Assembly (NCBI GenBank): GCA_003254905.1
Contig: QANU01108797.1
Coordinates: 42,750 to 106,749, forward strand
Reading direction: 5' to 3'
DNA: 64,000 nt
Source of the DNA: Nissolia schottii
Lineage: Eukaryota; Streptophyta; Magnoliopsida; Fabales; Fabaceae
Part shown: piece after piece, positions 50,115 through 58,225 of the stretch
Layout of the letters: every line of letters begins with the position of its first letter
How positions within the stretch are numbered: position 1 is the stretch's first letter
Program-made: the position numbers and the translations under genes
Notes under the pieces: model-generated
The model's input: the letters and a program-made list of their open reading frames with translations, nothing else
The model's database searches: none
Told to the model about the DNA's origin: nothing

Positions 50115-52793
50115 ATGTGTTGTAAACAGAATTACAACATGAGAAAACCTCTTGTTGTGTTTCTTTATTCTAATGATAGAATGTACGAGGGTGAACATGG
50201 GTTGATGTACGATAGACCTATGCCAAAGTCTGTCAAGATTAGAAGGGGAATGCGTATAGAAGATTTGAAGGGGAAAATTTCTTTGAAATTAAGGCTGGAG
50301 TAGAATCAAGTTATAGGAAGAATGGTTTATCGGGTAATGCACGGGGCGGGTGCGGATGCTTTTTATTATGGTTGTGACATAGTCGATGATGATGGCATTG
50401 ACTGCATGATAGATGTGTTTGAAGTTGGTTCACAAGAATTCATGGATCTTATTGTTGAAATAGAGACAAGGGAAGGAGAGAGCAGCCATGTGCACATTGA
50501 ACGTGGCCCTTCAAATCCTATAGGGACACAACAGTCAATGAGGTGTTCAGCCCCCATATTTGAAGAATTGATCCCGTCACAAGAACCTGTCGCCTGTCAT
50601 TCCCCATCGGATATTTCACCTAATATAGGAGAAGTGTTGCCTGACACAAGTGGGGATGAAGAGGTGTTACCTGCTGCTGCGGACGACGATGATGATAATA
50701 TAACTATGCACTCAGAAGATGAGTTTGATGTACCTCAAGTCCCCCTGATCCGCTCAGTGCCTACCCCAAAGCCTCCAATTAGTGTGTATGCTAGCAATGT
50801 AGACCCTCCAACTGGTGTAACCCCTGATGTCAGAGCATTTAGGCCTCTTTGTCCTTAGTTTTCAAATATTAATTGGGAAGCTTTTGCTGGGTCGTCTGAT
50901 AGGATCAGCGATGCTGAGTATGATGCATGGACCTCGTATGGGGAACTGTTTGTTGGCTTGCAATTTCCGACAAAAGATGCGGTCAAATTAGCTTTGGATC
51001 ACTACTCCATCAAACGACATCGAGATTATAAGATTGGTCAATCTGATACACAGAGATTGACCGCTAAGTGTTCTCAGTTTGGGTCTTCTTGCAGTTGGAG
51101 TGTCAGGGCAATTAACAGCAAGAGATGTAATCAGTGGAAGATTTCTCAGTATAGTGGGCTGCATACCTGTGTAAACATTGGTTTGTCACAAGATCATAAG
51201 AAGCTGCGGTCTGTGTTGGTCCAGAAGTATATTCAAGGCATGATTAGAACACGGCCAAATGTTGAGATATGCCTGGTACTCGAGAGGATCAAGAATATAT
51301 TCGGATACAATATGTCTTATCGGAAGGCTTGGTTGGCAAAGCAGCGAGCATTCACTGAGATATTTGGAGGGTGGGAAAAATCATACGAGAGGTTGCCTCG
51401 ATGGTTAGAGGCCATGAAATGCTTTATGCCAGACACTGTGGTCCTGTTGGAAACCGATGACCATGTAGTGCATAACCGCGTTGATTCTTCTAAACGGCAG
51501 TTTGTTCTTTTGTTTTGGGCTTTCAAGCCGTGTGTGCTTGGATTTCGGCTTTGCAAGCCATTTATCCAGGTTGATGGGACTCATTTGTACGGAAAATATA
51601 AGCAAAAGCTGTTAATTGCAACAAAACGACGGAAACCGACGACCGTTGCCCCTCGCATTTGCTATTGTGGACAGGGAAAAACAAAAGAGGCATGGAGTTG
51701 GTTTTTAGCTTGTTTGCGTCAGCATGTCACACAAGGACAGGGGATATGTCTCATCTCCGACCAGCACAAGAGCATTATCACAGCAGTAGTTAATGAGCAC
51801 CTAGGTTGGCAACCACCTCATGGGTATCACGTGTACTGTCTGCGTCACATTGCCAGCAATTTTAATAGCAAATTCCACAACGGCGCCCTAAAGAACTCTC
51901 TTAAGCGCATAGGTACTTTCCTTGTTTCTTTTAGCGTGTCGTTTCCTAAATTGATGAATCACATATACAATAATATTAATGTGGCTCTTTCCAGGTCGTG
52001 AACCTTGTCGGCCCAAATTTGATGCAAGGCTTCACTGAGACAGACGAAATTGCCAACTGGATTAATCGGATTCCCAAAGAAAAGTGGAGTTTAGCATATG
52101 ACGATGGGGGTCACAGGTTTGGCCATATGACGACGAACCTGTCCGAGTGCATCAACGGAGTTTTAAAGGGGGCCAGACGTCTATAACAGCCCTAGTTCAA
52201 ATGACATATTTTAAATTGGTAGAATACTTTGTCAAAAAAAGGGCCGAGGCCGAGAAGAAGGTTTACGAAGAGCATCAACAATATACTGATGCTTTTTATA
52301 CAATATGGGATCCAAACATCGACAAGGCAAGCTCCCACACGGTTACATTGGTCAATAGGCAAACATCAAAGTTTATTGTTGAAGAGGCATTCAACCCTCA
52401 AACACAGGAAATTGGGAAAAAATATACTTTGAGCTTGACCGAGGGTTGGTGTGACTGTTGGTTGTTCCAGGCATTGCACTTTCCTTGCTCGCATGCCTTG
52501 GCCGCATGTTCATCCAAGGCGATTGATCCCCACCAATTCGTGTATCCTGTGTATATGAATGAGTCTGTTCTTCGAGCATATAGGCTCCGTGGGAGCCAAT
52601 CAAGGATGAGCCATGGTGGCCACCGGCCCCTAACATGACGTTGGTGCCTGACCCTGGGTTGCGCAGAGAAAAGGGGCGACCCAAGGCTAGTAGAATTCGA
52701 AATGAGATGGATTGGGTCGAGCAAGGGCATCCCAACATTGCTCACGGTACAGAGGAGTTAGGCACAACAGTCGGCATTGCAAAGCTGTTATAG
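50115..52793 (+). pseudogene. MULE transposase pseudogene, left arm
   Basis: PB1-like region from MCCKQNYNMRKPLVVF (50115), acidic linker, MuDR zinc-binding module (QFPTKDAVKLALDHYSIKRH; CSQFGSSCSW; HTC), transposase core, then SWIM. The first catalytic Asp is present (IQVDGTHLY, codon 51573-51575), as is LISDQHKSI. The likely glutamate region is TTNLSECIN. SWIM cysteines and histidine are intact (CDCWLFQALHFPCSHALAAC). A likely intron spans about 51909-51994. Disabling changes: TAG at 50301-50303, TAG at 50856-50858 (shared with the right arm), a -2/+2 indel pair at about 51624 and 51678 that scrambles about 20 residues after the first Asp, a 4-bp loss near 52182, and a 1-bp change near 52582. 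Not functional. Confidence 0.85.
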
Positions 52794-53044
52794 ACGGCAG
52801 TAGTGGACTAGCGAGCTGACTTGTTTGTTGCATTGCTCACGGTAGGTATGATGTTTGTGTATGGAGATAATATGTTGTTGTGTCTTATAGTGTTGTTGAG
52901 CCTGAACTTGAAATTATCTTATTTGCTCATATATAAATTGTTGTATTTGTGCTGATTACACTGTTTCATTTTTAATAAATAAATGAGTATAATGTTGTGT
53001 ATAAATGTGTTGACGGAGGGTTGTGTATTTTCGCAGGTCGTACT

Positions 53045-53329
53045 ATGGCTTTCGTGGTTCACCTTGGTCCACATGACCCTTCCGTGCTTGAGCTGCAGGG
53101 GTATCATGTGTCTGGCCATATTTGGGGCGGAGCTGCTGACAGGGTTTTACGTGTACGGAGGGTGCGCGTCGCAAAGCATGAGGATAAGCATCAGGATCCA
53201 CCTCATTGCATCCTCCCTTATCTGGAGCAGGCTGGGTTCATTGGTGTTGTTCACATGGGCTACTGTCCCATTGATCACCACTTGATCACGGCGTTGGTTG
53301 AGAGATGGCGCCCCGAGTTCATCTGGGGG
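53045..53329 (+). pseudogene. Plant-mobile-domain (PMD) gene fragment, left arm
   Basis: It starts after a splice-like TTTTCGCAG at MAFVVHLGPHDPSVLELQGY and runs to LITALVERWRPE at about 53317. There it jumps directly to the later FI-GG-TLFPDHSSN segment (53318 on, continuing into the loop). Compared with the right arm about 285 bp are deleted. PMD proteins (MAIN-like) are known both as silencing factors in Arabidopsis and as passengers of MULEs and some retroelements. This copy cannot make a complete domain. Confidence 0.7.
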
Positions 53330-53950
53330 CACCTTGTTCCCTGACCATTCTAGCAACGGGAGGAGCATAGCCTCTTGTTCCCCCCCGATGAAATGCAATA
53401 CGTATGCTCGTGCATACTGCAGGACAACAGCAGGGTCTGCATCCTCGTCAGGCACACGGCTGAGTAGGTTGGATAGCCACGACAAGCGGCTACGTGATCC
53501 CGTGTAGCCGGTCCGCTCTGGGGGACGCGCTCCAAGCAGCTCCTCGCAGTCATCAGCCAACTGTGAGCCCTGAGAGTGGCCCGTAACTGCATGCCCTTCA
53601 ATGGGGAGCCCAGAGATGACGACGATGTCCTCCAACGTCACCGTACACTCCCCCACAGTCATGTGAAAGGTGTGGGTTTCGGGGCGCCATCTCTCAACCA
53701 ACGCCGTGATTAAGTGGTGATCAATGGGACAGTAGCCCATGTGAACAACACCAATGAACCCAGCCTGCTCCAGATAAGGGAGGATGCAATGAGGTGGATC
53801 CTGATGCTTATCCTCATGCTTTGCGACGCGCACCCTCCGTACACGTAAAACCCTGTCAGCAGCTCCGCCCCAAATATGGCCAGACACATGATACCCCTGC
53901 AGCTCAAGCACGGAAGGGTCATGTGGACCAAGGTGAACCACGAAAGCCAT
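53147..53950 (-). pseudogene. Plant-mobile-domain (PMD) frame, right arm, running through the palindrome centre
   Basis: Open from MAFVVHLGP (ATG at 53948-53950). It includes the hallmark PMD block TFHMTVGECTVTLEDIVVIS, GLPIEGHAVTG, then LSWLSNLL and ARAYVLHFIGG. At about 53380 the true domain ends and the frame reads on through the loop and into the antisense of the left arm to 53147, giving an artificial C-terminus (about 78 codons). So the 3' part of the PMD is missing. It could still be translated as a chimeric protein, but nothing shows that it is. Confidence 0.7.
53330..53379. other. Central loop of the inverted MULE
   Basis: A 50-bp unpaired centre. On the left it follows TTCATCTGGGGG (plus strand), and on the right it precedes CCCCCCCGATGAA, which is TTCATCGGGGGGG on the minus strand. 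On the plus strand it reads on as the expected PMD continuation (TLFPDHSSN...), so the left arm extends slightly further than the right before the strand switch. CTTGTTCCC occurs near both edges. Confidence 0.75.
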
Positions 53951-54172
53951 AGTACGACCTGCGAAAATACACAACCCTCCGTCAACACATTTATACACAA
54001 CATTATACTCATTTATTTATTAAAAATGAAACAGTGTAATCAGCACAAATACAATTTATATATGAGCAAATAAGATAATTTCAAGTTCGGGCTCAACAAC
54101 ACCAAAAGACACAACAACATATTATCTCCATACACAAACATCATACCTACCGTGAGCAATGCAACAAACAAG

Positions 54173-56891
54173 TCAGCTCGATAGTCCACCACTGCCGTCT
54201 ACAACAGCTTTGCAATGCCGCCTGTTGTGTCTAACTCCTCTGTACCGTGAGCAATGTTGGGATGACCCTTGCTCGACCCAGTCCATCTCATTTCGAATTC
54301 TACTAGCCTTGGGTCGCCCCTTTTCTTTGCGCAACCCAGGGTCAGGCACCAACGTCATGTTAGGGGCTGGTGGCCACCATGACTCATCCTTGATTGGCTC
54401 CCACGGAGCCTGATATGCTCGAAAAACAGACTCATTCGTATACACAGGATGCACGAATTGGTGGGGATCGATCGCCTTGGATGAACATGCGGCCAAGGCA
54501 TGCGAGCAAGGAAAGTGCAATGCCTGGAACAATCCACAGTCACACCAACCCTCGGTCAAGCTCAAAGTATATTTTTTTCCTAATTTCCTGTGTTTGAGGG
54601 TTGAATGCCTCTTCAACAATAAACTTTGATGCTTGCCTATTGACCAATGTAACCGTGTGGGAGCTTGCCTCGTCGATGTTTGGACCCCATATTGTATAAA
54701 AAGCATCAGTATATTGTTGATGCTCTTCGTAAACCTTCTTCTCGGCCTCGGCCCTTCTTTTGACAAAGTATTCTACCAATTTAAAATATGTCATTTGAAC
54801 CAGGGCTACTATTGGTAGACGTCTGACCCCCTTTAAAACTTCGTTGATGCACTCGGACAGGTTCGTCGTCATATGACCAAACCTGCGACCCCATCGTCAT
54901 ATGCTAGACTCCACTTTTCTTTGGGAATCCTATTAATCCAATTGGCAATTTCGTCTGTCTCAGTGAAGTTTTCCAACCTTACATCAAATTTGGGCCGACA
55001 ATGTTCACGACCTAGAAAGAGCCACATTATTATTATTGCCTATGTGATTCATCAATTTAGGAAACGACACGCTAAAAGAAACAAGGAAAGTACTTATGTG
55101 CTTAAGAGAGTTCTTTAGGGCGCCGTTGTGGAATTTGCTATTAAAATTGCTGGCAATGTGACGCAGACAGTACACGTGATACTCATGAGGTGGTTGCCAA
55201 CCTAGGTGCTCATTAGCTACTGCTATGATAATGCTCTTGTGCTGGTCGGAGATGAGACATATCCCCTGTTCTTGTGTGACATGCTGACGCAAACAAGCTA
55301 AAAACCAACTCCATGCCTCTTTTGTTTCCCTGTCCACAATAGCAAATGTGAGGGGCAACGGTCGTCGATTTCCGTCTTGTGTTGTTGCAATTAACAGCTT
55401 TTGCTTATATTTTCTGTACAAATGAGTCCCATAAACCTGGATAAATGGCTTGCAAAGCCGAAATCCAAGCACACACGGCTTGAAAGCCCAAAACAAAAGA
55501 ACAAACTGCCGTTTAGAAGAATCAACGCAGTTATGCACTACATGGTCATCGGTTTCCAACAGGACCACAGTGTCTGGCATAAAGCATTTCATGGCCTCTA
55601 ACCATCGAGGCAACCTCTCGTGTGATTCTTCCCACCCTCCAAATATCTCAGTGCTTGCTCGCTGCTTTGCCAACCAAGCCATCCGATAAGACAGATTGTA
55701 TCCAAATATATTCTTGATCCTCTCGAGTGCCAGACATATCTCAACATCTGGCCGTGTTCTAACCATGCCTTGAATATACTTCTGGACCAACGCAGACCGC
55801 AGCTTCTTATGATCTTGTGACAAACCAATGTTTACACAGGTATGCGGCTCACTATACTGAGAAATCTTCCACTGATTACATCTCTTGCTGTTAATTGCCC
55901 TGTCACTCCACCTACAAGAAGACCCAAATTGAGAACACTTAGCGGTCAATCTCTGTGTATCAGATTGACCAATCCTATAATCTCGATGTCGTTTGATGGA
56001 GTAGTGATCCAAAGCTAATTTGACCGCATCTTTTGTCGGAAATTGCAAGCCAACAAACAGTTCTCCATACGAGGTCCATGCATCATACTCAGCATCGCCG
56101 ATGCTATCAGACGGCCCAGCAAAAGCCTCCCAATTAATATGTGAAAACTAAGGACAATGAGGCCTAAATGCTCTGACATCAGGGGTTACACCAGTTGGAG
56201 GGTCTACATTGCTAGCATACACACCAATTAGAGGCTCTGGGATAGGCACCGAGCGGATCGGGGGGACTTGAGGTACATTAACATATTCATCAAACTCATC
56301 TTCCGAGTGCATGCTTATATTACCATCATCGTCATCCGCAGCAGCAGGTAACACCTTTTCATCCCCACTTGTGCCAGACAACACTTCTCCTATATTAGGT
56401 GAAATATCCGGTGGGGAATGACAGGCGACAGGTTCTTGTGACGGGATCAATTCTTCAAATATGGGAGCTGAACACCTCATTGACTATTGTGTCCCTATAG
56501 GATTTGAAGGGCCACGTTCAATGTGCACATGGCTGCTCTCTCCTTCCCTTGTCTCTATTTCAACAGTAAGATCCATGAATTCTTGTAAACCAGCTTCAAA
56601 CACATCTATCATGCAGTCAATGCCATCATCATCGACCATGTCACAACCATAATAAAAAGCATCCGCACCGGCCCCGCGCATTACCCGATAAACCATTCTT
56701 CCTATAACTTGATTTTGCTCCAGCCTTAATTTCAAAGAAATTTCCCCCTTCAAATCTTCTATACGCATTCCCCTTCTAATCTTAATAGACTTTGGCATAG
56801 GTCGATCGTACATCAACCCATGTTCACCCTCATTAGAATGAACAAGCACAATAAGAGGTTTTCCCACGTTGTAATTCTGTTTACAACACAT
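54173..56891 (-). pseudogene. MULE transposase pseudogene, right arm
   Basis: The same domain order as the left arm: MCCKQNYNVGKPL at 56891, PB1-like, MuDR (56048 on), core, SWIM. Disabling changes differ from the left copy. They are CAG to TAG after NPIGTQ (about 56483), the shared TAG after RPHCP (56148-56150), the first catalytic Asp replaced by Tyr (IQVYGTHLY, codon 55431-55433), TAA at 54979-54981 plus an 8-bp insertion, a 1-bp loss near 54890, and a 1-bp gain in an A-run near 54572. The second Asp motif (LISDQHKSI) and the SWIM motif (CDCGLFQALHFPCSHALAAC) remain. A recessed intron is likely at about 55018-55100. Not functional. Confidence 0.85.
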
Positions 56892-56929
56892 TACCCGTCA
56901 ACCATAAATACAATAACAACCAGCTATTC

Positions 56930-57470
56930 AATAAATCTATACAGCATGCAACAACAACAATCTACATAAACCACAAACAACAGCAACAATCCACGCATAC
57001 CACAACAATAGCACCTTACGCATACAACGTGCCCATTCTATACAACAGCAACAATCTACAACAAACAACAACAATCTATGCATACAACAGCAGCAACAAC
57101 AACAGTCTATACACTATCAATGCTCTACAAATACCACAAACAACAGCAACAATCAATGCATACAACAGCAACAATCCACACATACCACAACAACAGCACC
57201 TCACGCATGCAACAACAACATTCTACACAACCGCAACAACATACAAATTATATTACATTGTCAGTAACACAGACAACAGATGTAAACTAATAAACTTTAC
57301 AAAAAATAAACTAATAAATTACTTATAAACTAATAAACTAATAAACAATAAACTAACAAACTAATAAACTAATAAACTAATTATATTACTCTAAACAATA
57401 AACTAATAAATATTAAACTAATAAATATTACAAAGAATTATTAATTAAACTAATATATTTTGCGTAAGTT
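56930..57470 (-). repeat. Leader repeats of the right MULE arm
   Basis: CAACAACAG/ATACAACAGCAACAATC-type units (56930-57240) and AAACTAATAAACTAATAAAC units (57285-57450), the inverted counterpart of 49690-50105. Copy numbers differ between arms. Confidence 0.75.
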
Positions 57471-57650
57471 AAAACTTACAAGACAGATGTACGAACCAAA
57501 GCAGGGGAGCAGTTGGGACAGGCAGCTAGTAAGACCTGGAGCTTTGGAATTCTAGAGAAATAAAGTTTTTAGAGAGATAATGAAATTTTAGAAAATGAGA
57601 GGAGCGCCGTAGAATGGGGGGGGAGGGTGAATATATAGGCCACGCGGGTT

Positions 57651-57788
57651 GGATTCGCCAATGCGGTTGGCGAATCCACGTCAGATTCACCAACCGCGTT
57701 GGCGAATTTAGTGCAAAATAGTTGCAACTAAATTCGCCAACCGCGTTGGCGAATCTGATGTGGATTCGCCAAACGCATTGGCAAATCC
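57651..57788. repeat. Four palindromes, right arm
   Basis: Palindromes at 57651-57677, 57684-57708, 57731-57755 and 57762-57788, all variants of GATTCGCC-AACGCG-TTGGCGAATC. The left arm has only two. The extra pair follows a GTGCAAAATAGTTGCAACTA spacer, so one arm has gained or the other lost a two-palindrome unit. Confidence 0.85.
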
Positions 57789-57789
57789 G

Positions 57790-57915
57790 ACGTGGACGTC
57801 CACGCGTGCCGCGGAGTCCACGTCAGCCAAAACAGGGGTAGTTACGTATTATGTTTTGAAATAGGGGTATTTTGGTAATTTGTCCTAGTGACAGGGGCAA
57901 AAGAGTAAAAAAGTC
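57790..57915 (-). repeat. Right terminal sequence of the composite MULE
   Basis: Reverse complement of the left end, finishing CAAAAGAGTAAAAAAGTC at 57915. It shares the GTGGACGTCCAC palindrome and AAAACAGGGGTA with the left end. Confidence 0.8.
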
Positions 57916-58225
57916 GAAATATATTACATTATCTTTCAAATTTCTTTCTTGAATCTTGAACTGCACAAATAAATTATCTACACAGCACAAAACCGAGGTA
58001 TACAATAAACAGACCAAACCACACAGTAATATCCAATTAAACCGGTTGGCTGATTTTGGCTCGGGTTTTTTAACACACCTGCGAATTACTTCAGGGATGG
58101 TCGCCTAGTCCATCGCTTACATAAATTCTCTCTGGTTGGAATGAACATTGAAAGAAAGGAATCACAAGAATATGCTTCTCAGTTCTCACAAAAAGAACCA
58201 CTGATCCAAACGAGCAAGCATATCC

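Larger units (their letters stand above)
49336..57915. mobile_element. Composite inverted (fold-back) MULE, 8.58 kb
   Basis: Two MULE copies lie tail to tail. The left copy (49336-53329, plus) and right copy (57915-53380, minus) begin with the same end sequence, GACTTTTTTACTCTTTTG. They run through paired palindromes, a TTTATTAGTTTA-rich leader, CAA/CAG-rich repeats, PB1-like, MuDR, transposase and SWIM regions, and a plant-mobile-domain (PMD) frame, and meet around a 50-bp loop at 53330-53379. Protein identity between arms is roughly 90 percent or more by eye. Both outer ends are 5' ends, so the composite lacks any 3' end. The 9-bp flanks (AAGACTAGG left, GAAATATAT right) do not match, so there is no intact target duplication. 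It may have arisen by fold-back repair or by rearrangement of two insertions. Confidence 0.85.

Noticed and set aside
49809..50198. Glutamine/threonine-rich minus-strand frames
   Set aside because: They are antisense readings of the TTG-rich leader of the MULE arm and recur only because the leader is repeated in both arms.
52983..53285. Hydrophobic frame MSIMLCINVLTEG as a membrane protein (also its mirror at 53710-54012)
   Set aside because: It overlaps the PMD frame in another phase, and the PMD reading has clear family motifs.
49462..57788. CRISPR-like or tandem-repeat array
   Set aside because: The 25-27 bp palindromes are few, touch or nearly touch one another, have no spacers of uniform length, and lie at transposon ends in a plant genome.
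49336..57915. A single simple MULE insertion with two ends
   Set aside because: Both ends are the same 5' end in opposite orientation, both arms carry the full coding order, and the 9-bp flanks do not match.
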